Shown here piece after piece: positions 1 to 7,137 of a DNA stretch of 16,588 nucleotides. Numbering within the stretch: the stretch's first letter is position 1; each line of letters opens with the position of its first letter. The DNA lies in the NCBI GenBank assembly GCA_947626615.1, contig CANQSW010000014.1, forward strand, positions 1-16,588. Reading direction: 5' to 3'. Origin of the DNA: an uncultured Peptococcaceae bacterium (GTDB lineage: Bacteria; Bacillota; Dehalobacteriia; UBA4068; UBA4997). The notes under the pieces are model-generated. The model searched no databases, was not told the origin of the DNA, and saw nothing but the letters and a program-made list of their open reading frames with translations. The translations under genes were made by a program, and so were the position numbers.

Positions 1-65
1 CAGTAGTTAAGCTCCTTAGCGCCGATGGTACTTGGTTTATTCCCGGGAGAGTAGGACGCCGCCAG
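1..65 (+). rRNA. rrf: 5S ribosomal RNA, 3' portion (5' end outside the window)
   Basis: The first 65 bases match the conserved 3' half of bacterial 5S rRNA: the GTTAAGCTCCTTAGCGCCGA core, the GATGGTACTTGG segment, then GGGAGAGTAGGACGCCGCCAG at the 3' end. The 5' half lies before the window. An intrinsic terminator follows about 20 nt later, so this is the distal end of an rRNA operon. No tRNA gene follows it. Confidence 0.93.
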
Positions 66-85
66 AATTTTTTTGCCCTAAAATA

Positions 86-119
86 CGGCAGGAGTATATT
101 GCTCCTGCCGCTTTTGTTT
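86..119 (+). terminator. Intrinsic terminator of the rRNA operon
   Basis: A perfect 9-bp stem (CGGCAGGAG at 86-94 with CTCCTGCCG at 102-110) encloses a 7-nt loop and is followed by CTTTTGTTT. It sits just after the 5S 3' end, as expected for the end of an rrn operon. Confidence 0.9.
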
Positions 120-173
120 AGCGGGGGCGCGCGGCAAAAAGGATAGATTTAGCCATTTTCGTATGTTACAATG

Positions 174-202
174 TTGCTGTAATGGTTCGTTAATGATATA
201 AA
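174..202 (+). promoter_or_regulatory. Candidate sigma-A promoter for the EEP-fold gene
   Basis: TTGCTG (174-179) and TATAAA (197-202) are 17 nt apart, and a TGA precedes the -10 in extended -10 fashion. The predicted start point near 209 leaves only a short leader before the ATG at 222, which counts against it. An alternative is the extended -10 TGTTACAAT at 164-172, which has no good -35. Confidence 0.35.
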
Positions 203-221
203 ACGAGGCGAGGTTAAGGTA

Positions 222-905
222 ATGCGGATCGCAACATGGAACGTGGAGCGCCTGAAGCACCGGCGGCAGCTCCCCGAAATCGTGGCGGCCTGCGAGCAGG
301 CGGCGGCGGATATACTTATTCTGACGGAGACGGACGCACGGATACGGCCGGCTTTCCGCTATTGCTTTCAGACGACGTGCCCGGCGGAGATTGCTCCGGG
401 CTATTATGCGCCGACGGAAAGGCGCGTTGCGATCTTCACCAACTATGAATGTGTCCGCTGGCACGCCACCTACGATAAATATACGGCGCTTTGCGTGGAG
501 CTGGCGACCGAGCTGGGCGATCTCTGCGTTTACGGCACGATCATGGGGGTCGAGGGGAACCGGCGGGCGTCTTTCCGGGAAGAGCTGCCGCGGCAGCTGG
601 AGGATATTGCCGGGCTGGCCGCCGCGGGACATAATATCTGCGTTGGCGGCGATTTTAACCTCAGCTTTGCCGACAATTATTATTTCACGCATTTTGGGCG
701 GGACGCGCTGACCAAGTCGTTCGCCGCGAACGGTATCCGCCTTTTAACGGCGAACGTCCCGGAATGTATAGATCATATTGCTGTTTCCGAGCGATGTCTT
801 GGCGGGGCCGAGCCGGATATTGCGGAATGGAATCAGGCCAAAAGCCTTTCGGATCACAAGGGTATCGTCGTGGCGATCGCGCCGCCAGCCGGCGGCCAGG
901 GTTAA
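222..905 (+). CDS. Endonuclease/exonuclease/phosphatase (EEP) family protein
   Basis: This 227-residue protein has the EEP-fold motifs in order: MRIATWNVE at the N-terminus (Asn7), the metal-binding Glu of LTETD (Glu36), the catalytic GGDFN motif (Asp144, Asn146), IDHIAVS (Asp184, His185) and the final SDH (Asp211, His212). The family uses a divalent metal to cleave phosphodiester or phosphomonoester bonds in DNA, RNA, inositol phosphates or lipids. At 227 residues it is a compact, one-domain member. There is no signal peptide, so it is probably cytoplasmic. The start at 222 has a GAGGCGAGG purine stretch 8 nt upstream. It stands alone between the rRNA terminator and the spo0A leader, so context gives no hint of substrate. 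Family assignment is secure; whether it is a DNA-repair enzyme or something else cannot be read from the sequence. Confidence 0.88.
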   Translation: MRIATWNVERLKHRRQLPEIVAACEQAAADILILTETDARIRPAFRYCFQTTCPAEIAPGYYAPTERRVAIFTNYECVRWHATYDKYTALCVELATELGDLCVYGTIMGVEGNRRASFREELPRQLEDIAGLAAAGHNICVGGDFNLSFADNYYFTHFGRDALTKSFAANGIRLLTANVPECIDHIAVSERCLGGAEPDIAEWNQAKSLSDHKGIVVAIAPPAGGQG

Positions 906-1158
906 ACGGCGGCGCTGCGCCCGCCTCTCCCCGGCCGGTGGAAAACTCTCCGCCGCGGCGGGCCAAACGGCACTTTTGGCGGGAAAAAGGGCCGGGACGC
1001 GAGCCTTGACGCACCCTGTTGAACCATGCCAAAAGGGGCGATTGTGGATAATATTTTGATAAGTTTTGCCGAAAGCGCAAAAAATGTCGCGCCGAAAAAA
1101 GCGGATAGACGTGGAGCGTGCCGAATAAAACATATCCGGCGGGGCAAATGTCAAAAAA

Positions 1159-1165
1159 TGTCGAA
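1159..1165 (+). promoter_or_regulatory. Spo0A box (0A box), upstream copy
   Basis: The heptamer TGTCGAA at 1159-1165 is an exact match to the core Spo0A-binding sequence known from Bacillus and Clostridium. It lies 171 nt before the spo0A start codon. Looser TGNCGAA matches are at 1067-1073 and 1119-1125 (both TGCCGAA). This suggests Spo0A controls its own gene, as in B. subtilis. Confidence 0.55.
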
Positions 1166-1203
1166 TCAAGGGGAAAAAGAGCGGTTTTTAACCGGGATAC
1201 GAA

Positions 1204-1232
1204 AAAGGAAAGCTGAAAGGCCTGTCGAAAAC
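1204..1232 (+). promoter_or_regulatory. Candidate sigma-H promoter overlapping a second 0A box
   Basis: TGTCGAA at 1223-1229, followed by AA, is a second exact 0A box. It overlaps the -10 position of a possible sigma-H promoter: AAAGGAAAG (1204-1212) fits RNAGGAWWW except the last base, and after an 11-nt spacer GTCGAAAAC (1224-1232) fits RNNGAATWW at most positions but lacks the T. In B. subtilis spo0A is read from a sigma-H promoter flanked by 0A boxes. The 0A box is more convincing than the promoter. Confidence 0.42.
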
Positions 1233-1335
1233 TCTATTACAAGATTAATCTTCAAAATATTTTAATATTCCGCCGCAATCTACAAGCCGGGGTGGGCGCT
1301 CGCCTTGGGCCGGGCGGCAAAAGGAAGGGTTTTAT

Positions 1336-2115
1336 ATGGCTGAAAAACTGAAAAACAAGATCAAGGTACTGCTGGCCGACGATAACCGCAGCTTTTGCGA
1401 ACAGCTCCAGACTTTTTTCGCCGGGCAGGAGCAGATCGAACTCTGCGCGGTGACGTATAACGGCGAACAGGCGCTGGAGAAAATTTTGGAGCTGAAGCCG
1501 GACTGCGTGCTGATCGACCTGGTGATGCCGCGCATCGACGGCATCGGCGTGCTGGAAGCGCTGGTGGAAAAGCAGACGGGAACGCTGCCGAAGATCGTCG
1601 TGATGTCCGGCTTCGGGCAGGACGAAATGGTGCAGCGGGCGATGGATCTGGGCGCGAAGGCGTTTATGATGAAGCCGCTGGATTTTCAGGTGCTGGCGAA
1701 CCGCATCGTGACGTTGTGCGGCAAGGGCGGGCGCGATATCCGGGCTTTTGCGCCGGCCGTGCGGAATCTTGACGTGGAGGTGACGCGCGTGATCCAGCAG
1801 ATGGGCGTTCCGGCGCACGTCAAGGGCTATCAATATCTGCGCGACGCGATAATCCTCGTGGTGAACGAAATGAATCTGCTCGGCGCCGTCACCAAGGAGC
1901 TTTATCCGTTGATCGCCGAAAAATACGACACCACCGCCAGCCGGGTGGAGCGCGCTATCCGCCACGCTATCGAGCTGGCCTGGGACAGAGGCAACGTGGA
2001 GATGATGAACCGCTTTTTCGGTTATACCGTCAACATGGAGCGCGGCAAGCCGACCAACAGCGAGTTCATCGCTATGGTGGCGGATCGTCTGCGTATCGGC
2101 GAAAAAGTGATATAG
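1336..2115 (+). CDS. spo0A: Sporulation master transcription factor Spo0A
   Basis: This 259-residue response regulator has the full Spo0A architecture. The N-terminal receiver (about 9-125) carries the acidic pair Asp15/Asp16, phospho-acceptor Asp61 in LIDLVMP, Ser91 in VVMSGFG and Lys113-Pro114. A linker leads to the Spo0A-specific DNA-binding domain (about 145-255), with GYQYLRDAI, ELYPLIAEKYDTTASRVERA and its recognition helix SRVERAIRHAIELAW, and FGYTVNMERGKPTNSEFIA near the end. These blocks are diagnostic and nearly identical to those of endospore formers; B. subtilis Spo0A is 267 residues. Phosphorylated Spo0A dimers bind TGTCGAA boxes to start sporulation or, in clostridia, solvent and toxin programmes. 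Two exact 0A boxes upstream suggest autoregulation. GGAAGGG six nt before the ATG supports the start. The usual upstream neighbour spoIVB is absent here. Confidence 0.97.
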   Translation: MAEKLKNKIKVLLADDNRSFCEQLQTFFAGQEQIELCAVTYNGEQALEKILELKPDCVLIDLVMPRIDGIGVLEALVEKQTGTLPKIVVMSGFGQDEMVQRAMDLGAKAFMMKPLDFQVLANRIVTLCGKGGRDIRAFAPAVRNLDVEVTRVIQQMGVPAHVKGYQYLRDAIILVVNEMNLLGAVTKELYPLIAEKYDTTASRVERAIRHAIELAWDRGNVEMMNRFFGYTVNMERGKPTNSEFIAMVADRLRIGEKVI

Positions 2116-2157
2116 GTCAACTGAGCAGCTTGCTGTAAATACTCCTGATCTGGGCAG

Positions 2158-2197
2158 AAAAATGGGCGGCTTTTCTTTCGGTCCGCTCATTTTTTTG
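2158..2197 (+). terminator. Intrinsic terminator downstream of spo0A
   Basis: ATGGGCGG (2162-2169) pairs with CCGCTCAT (2183-2190), with one G-U pair, around a 13-nt loop, and the stem is followed directly by a T-run to about 2196. An A-run precedes the stem. It ends the spo0A transcript about 45 nt after the stop codon. Confidence 0.82.
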
Positions 2198-2230
2198 CGC
2201 TCTCTGCCATATGTTTGGGCAGAGGCCGAG

Positions 2231-2236
2231 AGGGGG
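2231..2236 (+). promoter_or_regulatory. Ribosome binding site that sets the start of the Ala-rich protein
   Basis: AGGGGG at 2231-2236 lies 7 nt before the ATG at 2244. The longer in-frame option from 2211 has no comparable site and would begin inside this leader, so 2244 is preferred. Confidence 0.5.
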
Positions 2237-2243
2237 AATTGGC

Positions 2244-2654
2244 ATGATAATGTTTACGATAACCAAACCGAAGCGCAAGCTGAAAAAACTCTTTATGGCG
2301 GCGGCGCTGGTGCTGCTGCTGGCCGTGGCAGTGCCGGGCGCGTATTTTACGCTCTCCGACGCGGGGGCGATGAGCCTGTTTGCCAGCGGCGAGGCGGTGG
2401 AGCAGCCGCCGGACGCGGCGGCGGACGCTGCGGCGGCGGCGGACGGGCAGACGGACGAGAACGCTCAGCCGGAACAGGCGAAACAGACGGCGGGCGCGGC
2501 AGATATGGCAGGACAGGCGGCAGCGCCGGCAGACGAGGCTGGGGAAGATATGGCGAATACGGCAGATACGGCGGATACGGACGCGGAACCGGGCTTTTGG
2601 GCGCGGCTGCGGGCGGTGTTCTTCGGCGAAGATGCGCAGGTGATTCCGTACTGA
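2244..2654 (+). CDS. Small Ala-rich membrane-anchored or secreted protein, function unknown
   Basis: I do not recognise this 136-residue protein. It begins with a lysine/arginine-rich stretch (TKPKRKLKK, residues 7-15), then a hydrophobic segment at about 16-32 (LFMAAALVLLLAVAVPG). This is a signal peptide or N-terminal anchor. The rest is low-complexity, rich in Ala, Asp, Glu, Gln and Gly, with imperfect repeats such as TADTADTDAE, and so probably disordered outside the membrane. The last 20 residues (FWARLRAVFFGEDAQVIPY) are more ordered and amphipathic. It lies between the spo0A terminator and deoB, in the same direction. Codon use fits the neighbours, and the run of Ala codons partly explains the open shadow frames here. 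It could be an anchored spacer or regulatory protein, but nothing in the sequence fixes a role. Confidence 0.62.
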   Translation: MIMFTITKPKRKLKKLFMAAALVLLLAVAVPGAYFTLSDAGAMSLFASGEAVEQPPDAAADAAAAADGQTDENAQPEQAKQTAGAADMAGQAAAPADEAGEDMANTADTADTDAEPGFWARLRAVFFGEDAQVIPY

Positions 2655-2759
2655 CGGCGATATAACGCCCCGATACGCCGCCGGGCGGCAGGAGTTTGCC
2701 GTGTTTTCGCGAATACTTCCATAAAAATGGCAACGGCAAATTCCGGGCGAGAGGGGTGC

Positions 2760-3947
2760 ATGATTTTGAGCGTTGAGAATAAAAGAGTCGTTATGATCGT
2801 GCTGGACAGCGTGGGCGCGGGCGAAGCGCCGGACGCGGCGGCCTACGGCGACGCGGGCAGCAATACTCTGGGGCATATCGCGGCGGCGACGCCGGGCTTC
2901 AGCCTGCCTAATCTGGCGCGGCTGGGCCTTGGCAATATCCTGCCGCTAGACGGTGTTCCTGCGGCGGCAGAGCCCGCAGCGGCCTTCGGGCGGCTGCAGG
3001 AGGTCTCCTGCGGCAAGGACACCACCGCCGGGCATTGGGAGCTGGCCGGCACGCCGGTGACGCGGCCGCTGCCCACCTATCCGCACGGTTTTCCGGCGGA
3101 GCTTATCGCCGAATTCGAGCGGCGCATCGGCCGCAAAACGCTGGGCAACGTCGTAGCCTCCGGCACGGTCATCATACAGGAGCTGGGCGGGCGGCATCTG
3201 CGCACCGGCTACCCGATCGTTTATACTTCGGCGGACAGCGTGTTCCAGATCGCGGCGCATGAGGAGGTTGTTCCGCTGGAGCGTTTGTATGAGATGTGCC
3301 GTATCGCGCGGCAGCTGCTGGTGGGCGAGCATGGCGTGGGCCGGGTGATCGCCAGGCCTTTTGTGGGCGAGCCGGGCGATTTCCGCCGGACGGCCAACCG
3401 GCGTGATTTTTCGCTGCTGCCGCCGCCGGGCAACGTATTCATGCGCTTGCAGGAGGCGGGCGTGCCCACCGTGGCTATCGGCAAGATACACGATATTTTT
3501 GCCGACCAGAATATCGATTACAGCTACCCCACCAGCGGGAACGCCGACGGCATGGACAAGCTGCTGGCGGCGCTGGACAAGCACCCGGCCGGGTTCATCT
3601 GGGCTAATCTGGTGGATTTTGATATGCTTTTCGGCCACCGCAACAACGTGGCGGGCTATGCGGCGGCGCTGCAGGAATTCGACGCCTTTTTGCCGCGGCT
3701 TTTGGCGCGGCTGCAGCCGGGCGATCTGCTGCTGCTGACGGCCGACCACGGCAACGACCCGACCACGCCTTCCACCGACCATTCGCGGGAATACGTGCCG
3801 TTTTTGGCGTATGGCCTGGCGGCGGGGGTCGATCTGCAAATACGCCCCACGTTTGCCGACGTGGGGGCGACTATCGCGGCATATTTGGGCGCGGCGGCCC
3901 CGGCAACCGGGACTTCGCTGCTGCCGCTGCTGCAAAAGGAGGCGTAG
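2760..3947 (+). CDS. deoB: Phosphopentomutase
   Basis: DeoB interconverts ribose-1-phosphate (or 2-deoxyribose-1-phosphate) and the 5-phosphate, sending the sugar of salvaged nucleosides into central metabolism. The 395-residue protein has the alkaline-phosphatase-superfamily metal sites: VLDSVGAGE with Asp16 near the start, the phosphorylated-Thr motif GKDTTAGHWE (Thr88/Thr89), ADHGNDPTT (Asp329, His330) and STDHSREYVP (Asp340, His341). The length is typical of the bacterial family (about 390-400). The ATG at 2760 is preferred over one at 2727 because it gives the usual N-terminus close to VMIVLDSVG and has an AGAGGGG purine run just upstream. A possible promoter is TTGCCG (2696-2701) with CATAAA (2720-2725), spacing 18, but it is weak. 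The next gene starts 3 nt after the stop, so the two are co-transcribed. Confidence 0.96.
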   Translation: MILSVENKRVVMIVLDSVGAGEAPDAAAYGDAGSNTLGHIAAATPGFSLPNLARLGLGNILPLDGVPAAAEPAAAFGRLQEVSCGKDTTAGHWELAGTPVTRPLPTYPHGFPAELIAEFERRIGRKTLGNVVASGTVIIQELGGRHLRTGYPIVYTSADSVFQIAAHEEVVPLERLYEMCRIARQLLVGEHGVGRVIARPFVGEPGDFRRTANRRDFSLLPPPGNVFMRLQEAGVPTVAIGKIHDIFADQNIDYSYPTSGNADGMDKLLAALDKHPAGFIWANLVDFDMLFGHRNNVAGYAAALQEFDAFLPRLLARLQPGDLLLLTADHGNDPTTPSTDHSREYVPFLAYGLAAGVDLQIRPTFADVGATIAAYLGAAAPATGTSLLPLLQKEA

Positions 3948-3950
3948 ACT

Positions 3951-5312
3951 ATGGCCGGACAAGACCTGGTGATGTTTGACCTTATCGCCAAAAAGCGGGA
4001 CGGCGGCGAGTTCGACGCGGCGGAAATCGACTTCTGGCTGCGGGGCATGCTCGCCGGCGCGATACCCGATTATCAGACGACGGCGCTGTTAATGGCGATA
4101 TACTTCCGCGGGCTGACGGAGCGGGAGACGTTTTTGCTCACCGACGCGATAGTGCGCTCCGGCGACAGGCTCGATCTATCGGAGCTGCCCGGCTGCAAGG
4201 TGGACAAACATTCCACCGGCGGCGTGGGCGATAAAACGACGCTGGTGGCGATGCCGCTGGCGGCGGCGCTGGGTCTGACGGTGGTGAAGATGTCGGGCCG
4301 CAGCCTGGGCAAAACGGGCGGCACGGCGGATAAGCTGGAAGCTGTGCCGGGCTTTCGGCTGAATATCCCGCCGGAGCAGCTGCGGCGGCAGGCGGAGCAG
4401 GATAGGCTGGTGCTGATCTCGCAGAGCAGCAATTTGACGCCCGCCGACAAACGCCTCTACGCCCTGCGCGACCTGACGGCGACGGTGGATTCGCTGCCGC
4501 TGATCGCCGCGAGCGTGATGTCCAAAAAGATCGCCGCCGGGGCGGACGTTATCGTCCTGGACGTGAAATTCGGCCGGGGCGCTTTTATGCCGGACGCGGA
4601 GAGCGCTCGCCGTCTGGCCGAACTGATGGTGAAGCTGGGGCGGCAGGCCGGGCGGAAGATCGCCGCGCTGCTGACCTCTATGGAAGCGCCGCTGGGCCGT
4701 GCCGTGGGCAACGCGCTGGAGGTGTGGGAGGCGGCGGAAACGCTGCGGGGCAACGCCGCGCCCGATCTGCTGCTGCTTTCTTTGGCGCTGGCGGCGGAGC
4801 AGGCTTATCTGGCCGGGCTGGCGGAAAATCGCCGGGACGGGTTCGCCATGGCGCGCCGGGCCTTAGAAAACGGTGCGGGCTACCAAAAATTCCTGCGCTT
4901 TTTGCAGGCGCAGGGCGGCGATACGGCGGCGCTGGAGCAGGGCGGCTTTCTGCGGGCCAAAACGGTGCTGGACGTGGCCGCGCCCCGCGGCGGTTATCTG
5001 CGGGCGGTGGACGCGGCAAAAGTGGCGACGCTGGTGCAGCGGCTGGGCGCGGGGCGGCTGAAGCTGGAGGACGAGATCGACTATCAGGTGGGCGTCTGGC
5101 TGGAGAAGCAATGCGGCGAAAAGCTGGCGGCGGGCGAGACGCTGGCTCGTATCTATGCCGAGAGCCCGGCGCAGGCGGCGGAGGCGGCCGAGGCGCTGCT
5201 GGCGGCCTGCCAGATCGGCGAAAAGCCCCCGGCGGCCGCTCCGCTCATCTACGGCGCGGTGACAACGGCGGGTTTTATCCCCTGGGCGGAGCTGCAAAAG
5301 GACTATCAATAA
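3951..5312 (+). CDS. pdp: Pyrimidine-nucleoside phosphorylase
   Basis: This enzyme phosphorolyses uridine, thymidine or deoxyuridine to the free base and (deoxy)ribose-1-phosphate, the substrate of the DeoB encoded just upstream. The 453-residue product shows the thymidine/pyrimidine phosphorylase signature KMSGRSLGKTGGTADKLE (113 onwards) and the phosphate-binding KHSTGGVGDK (86-95). The substrate residues match Bacillus PyNP Arg/Ser/Lys with an offset of four: Arg173 in YALRD, Ser188 and Lys192 in AASVMSKK. The C-terminal part forms the alpha/beta domain of the family. AAAGGAGG inside the end of deoB is 8 nt before the ATG at 3951, which favours this start over an internal ATG at 3972 that would give the more common N-terminus. 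It is cytoplasmic and forms a two-gene salvage operon with deoB. Confidence 0.95.
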   Translation: MAGQDLVMFDLIAKKRDGGEFDAAEIDFWLRGMLAGAIPDYQTTALLMAIYFRGLTERETFLLTDAIVRSGDRLDLSELPGCKVDKHSTGGVGDKTTLVAMPLAAALGLTVVKMSGRSLGKTGGTADKLEAVPGFRLNIPPEQLRRQAEQDRLVLISQSSNLTPADKRLYALRDLTATVDSLPLIAASVMSKKIAAGADVIVLDVKFGRGAFMPDAESARRLAELMVKLGRQAGRKIAALLTSMEAPLGRAVGNALEVWEAAETLRGNAAPDLLLLSLALAAEQAYLAGLAENRRDGFAMARRALENGAGYQKFLRFLQAQGGDTAALEQGGFLRAKTVLDVAAPRGGYLRAVDAAKVATLVQRLGAGRLKLEDEIDYQVGVWLEKQCGEKLAAGETLARIYAESPAQAAEAAEALLAACQIGEKPPAAAPLIYGAVTTAGFIPWAELQKDYQ

Positions 5313-5319
5313 AATTTTG

Positions 5320-5375
5320 AGCAAAAAAAGACCCGGCTGCGCCGCAAGGCCAGCCGGGCCAAATTTTTCTTTTTC
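5320..5375. terminator. Bidirectional terminator between pdp and the UPF0210 gene
   Basis: CCCGGCTG (5332-5339) pairs with CAGCCGGG (5351-5358), and an inner GCC/GGC pair extends the stem across a one-base bulge. A-runs at 5323-5329 and T-runs at 5363-5374 flank it, so it can stop transcripts from both converging genes. The UPF0210 stop codon (5374-5376) is at its edge. Confidence 0.9.
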
Positions 5376-6738
5376 AGTTGCGCAGCGAATGTATCGGCGC
5401 GGGTATCCTGCCGCCCCGGGCCACGAAGGCCTCGCTGCTTTCGCGGTGCACGGGCTGCACCGGGCCGCTGCCGAGCAGGCCGCCGAACTCCACGCGCTCG
5501 CCGACCTTTTTGCCGGGGGCGGGTATCAGGCGCACGGCGGTCGTCTTCTGGTTGATCATGCCGATAGCGGCTTCGTCCGCGATGATAGCGGCAATGGTGG
5601 CGGCCGGGGTGTCGCCGGGGACGACTATCATGTCCAGCCCGACGGAGCAAACGCAGGTCATCGCCTCCAGCTTGTCGATCGTCAGCACGCCCTTTTCCGC
5701 CGCCGCGATCATGCCGGCGTCCTCGCTGACGGGGATAAACGCGCCGGACAGGCCGCCAACGTAAGAGGTGGCCATAACGCCGCCTTTTTTCACCGCGTCG
5801 TTCAGCAGGGCCAGCGCCGCCGTCGTGCCGTGCGTGCCGCAACATTCTAAGCCCATTTCCTCCAGAATGGTGGCCACGCTGTCGCCCACCGCCGGGGTGG
5901 GGGCAAGCGAAAGATCGACGATGCCGAACTCGGTGTGCAGCCGCCGGCTCGCCTCCTGCGCCACCAGCTGGCCCATGCGCGTGACCTTGAAGGCCGTTTT
6001 CTTGATCGTTTCGGAGACCGTGCCGAAATCCGCGCCGCGCACCTTCTCCAGCGCGTATTTCACCACGCCCGGGCCGGATACGCCGACGTTTATCGCGGTT
6101 TCCGGTTCGCCGACGCCGTGGAAAGCGCCGGCCATAAAGGGGTTATCCTCCGGCGCGTTGCAGAAAACGACCAGCTTAGCGCAGCCGAAGCCGTCGCGGT
6201 CGGCCGTTTTTTCGGCCAGCTGTTTGATGACCTGGCCCATTTCGCGCACCGCGTCCATATTCATGCCAGCTTTGGTGGTGCCGATGTTGACGGAGCTGCA
6301 AAGGCGCTCGGTTTGCGCCAGCGCCTCGGGGATAGCGGCGATCAGCGCGCGGTCGCCCTTGGTGTAGCCCTTATGCACCAGCGCCGAAAAGCCGCCCAAG
6401 AAATTCACGCCGGTGGCGGCGGCCGCCTTATCCAGCGCCAGCGCGAGCTTAACGCAGTCTGCCGGCGAGAAGGGGTTGGCGAGGATAGATATCGGCGTGA
6501 CGGAAATGCGCTTGTTGACGATCGGTATGCCGTATTCCAGCTCGATCTGCTCGCCGCAGGAGACCAGATTCGCCGCCTTTTGGGTGATCTTATCGTAAAT
6601 TTTGCGGCAGACGGCGTCGATATCGTCGGAAACGCAGTCCAGCAGGGATATGCCCATAGTGATGGTGCGGACGTCAAGATGCTGGTCGTCCAGCATATGT
6701 ATCGTTTCCAGAATGTCGTTATGTGCAAGTTTGGTCAT
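5374..6738 (-). CDS. UPF0210 (PFL-like, formerly DUF711) family protein
   Basis: This 454-residue protein is a full-length member of UPF0210, recognised by ETIHMLDDQHLDVRTITMGI at the start, LVVFCNAPEDNPFMAGAFHG, INVGVSGPGVV, LAPTPAVGDSVATILEEMG, CGTHGTTAALALLNDAVKK and the C-terminal GGRIPAPIHSLRN. The family adopts a fold related to pyruvate-formate-lyase-type proteins, but it lacks the glycyl-radical tail and has no established reaction. It is almost always encoded beside an ACT-domain protein, as here, and is thought to be controlled by it. No signal peptide is visible. The ATG (complement of 6736-6738) follows an AAGGAGG that overlaps the stop codon of the upstream ACT gene, indicating translational coupling. 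The open frame continues upstream into the ACT gene only as a shadow. Confidence 0.93.
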   Translation of the reverse strand: MTKLAHNDILETIHMLDDQHLDVRTITMGISLLDCVSDDIDAVCRKIYDKITQKAANLVSCGEQIELEYGIPIVNKRISVTPISILANPFSPADCVKLALALDKAAAATGVNFLGGFSALVHKGYTKGDRALIAAIPEALAQTERLCSSVNIGTTKAGMNMDAVREMGQVIKQLAEKTADRDGFGCAKLVVFCNAPEDNPFMAGAFHGVGEPETAINVGVSGPGVVKYALEKVRGADFGTVSETIKKTAFKVTRMGQLVAQEASRRLHTEFGIVDLSLAPTPAVGDSVATILEEMGLECCGTHGTTAALALLNDAVKKGGVMATSYVGGLSGAFIPVSEDAGMIAAAEKGVLTIDKLEAMTCVCSVGLDMIVVPGDTPAATIAAIIADEAAIGMINQKTTAVRLIPAPGKKVGERVEFGGLLGSGPVQPVHRESSEAFVARGGRIPAPIHSLRN

Positions 6739-6744
6739 GGCGCG

Positions 6745-6751
6745 CCTCCTT
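6745..6751 (-). promoter_or_regulatory. Ribosome binding site overlapping the ACT stop codon
   Basis: On the minus strand AAGGAGG (complement of 6745-6751) shares two bases with the TAA stop of the ACT gene (6750-6752) and lies 6 nt before the UPF0210 ATG. A ribosome ending on the first gene is placed to begin the second. Confidence 0.8.
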
Positions 6752-7022
6752 AAAGCGTGTGCATGGCGTTGAAAACGTCTTCGCGCTGGACGTGGATATC
6801 GTAGCCCTCGGCCTCGCCGTAGGCTTTCAGCTCCGCCGCCATCGCCGTAAATTCGCCCGCGATACTGGCGGTATTCACCAACATGATCATGGCGAAGATA
6901 TCGCTGCTCAAGATCGTCTGCGAGATGTCCAGAATATTGACGCGGTAGGCCGCCAGAATTTTGGTGACGTTGTAGATGATGCCCATGTTGTCTTTGCCCA
7001 CCACGGTGATGATCGCTCTCAT
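6750..7022 (-). CDS. ACT-domain regulatory protein, UPF0237 family
   Basis: The 90-residue product is one ACT domain, the small-molecule-binding fold that regulates amino acid metabolism. The opening MRAIITVVGKDNMGIIYNVT, with the Gly-Ile and following Asn of the ligand-binding turn, and NILDISQTILSSDIFAMIML are characteristic of UPF0237 and resemble half of GcvR. The family has no enzymatic activity of its own. It likely senses an amino acid and acts on its partner, the UPF0210 protein encoded immediately downstream; the same gene order occurs in streptococci and many clostridia. CAGGAGG lies 7 nt before the ATG. A good promoter (7053-7081) precedes it, so it heads a two-gene operon. Confidence 0.93.
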   Translation of the reverse strand: MRAIITVVGKDNMGIIYNVTKILAAYRVNILDISQTILSSDIFAMIMLVNTASIAGEFTAMAAELKAYGEAEGYDIHVQREDVFNAMHTL

Positions 7023-7052
7023 TTTTCTGCCTCCTGAATTTTATGATGCTAT

Positions 7053-7081
7053 ATTTTAACACAAATCCGCCCCGCGCACAA
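7053..7081 (-). promoter_or_regulatory. Sigma-A promoter of the ACT/UPF0210 operon
   Basis: Read on the minus strand, TTGTGC (complement of 7076-7081) and TAAAAT (complement of 7053-7058) are exactly 17 nt apart, 31 nt before the ACT start codon. It lies just past the terminator of the DUF362 gene, so the pair can be transcribed independently. Confidence 0.6.
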
Positions 7082-7089
7082 GGGGCGAG

Positions 7090-7120
7090 TATAACAAAAG
7101 CCGCCGGCAGCCCGGCGGCT
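7090..7120 (-). terminator. Intrinsic terminator of the DUF362 gene
   Basis: A perfect 9-bp GC-rich stem (7099-7107 with 7112-7120, loop of four) is followed on the minus strand by TTTTGTTAT. It ends the DUF362 transcript about 20 nt past its stop codon. Confidence 0.88.
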
Positions 7121-7137
7121 CGGAAAATTTTTGCGGC

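Larger units (their letters stand above)
906..1335 (+). other. 430-nt non-coding gap containing the spo0A control region
   Basis: No credible gene lies here. The first 120 nt are GC-rich with a 12-bp palindrome (950-961) and a weak GCCAAA/TTTGGC hairpin (962-980), but no T-run, so no clear terminator for the upstream gene is visible. From about 1040 the sequence becomes AT-richer and holds several Spo0A-box-like motifs (listed separately), a 12-bp palindrome AAGATTAATCTT at 1241-1252, and an AATATT-TT-AATATT repeat at 1256-1269. The spo0A ribosome binding site, GGAAGGG at 1323-1329, ends the gap. Confidence 0.7.

Noticed and set aside
950..980. GC-rich palindrome and hairpin as terminator of the EEP-fold gene
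   Set aside because: Neither is followed by a T-run on the plus strand.
2162..2665. 167-residue plus-strand frame over the Ala-rich protein gene
   Set aside because: It begins in the spo0A terminator, is Gly/Arg-rich low complexity and is explained by frame-shifted reading of Ala codons.
2727..2759. Upstream ATG for deoB
   Set aside because: The extra 11 residues are not typical of DeoB, and ATG 2760 has a purine-rich ribosome site and the expected N-terminus.
2946..3962. 338-residue open frame on the minus strand across deoB
   Set aside because: It is a shadow of deoB, with Arg/Gln/His-rich low-quality composition and no motif.
5374..7062. 562-residue reading of the UPF0210 frame extending through the ACT gene
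   Set aside because: The part upstream of 6738 overlaps the ACT gene out of frame; the AAGGAGG and the family N-terminus place the start at 6738.
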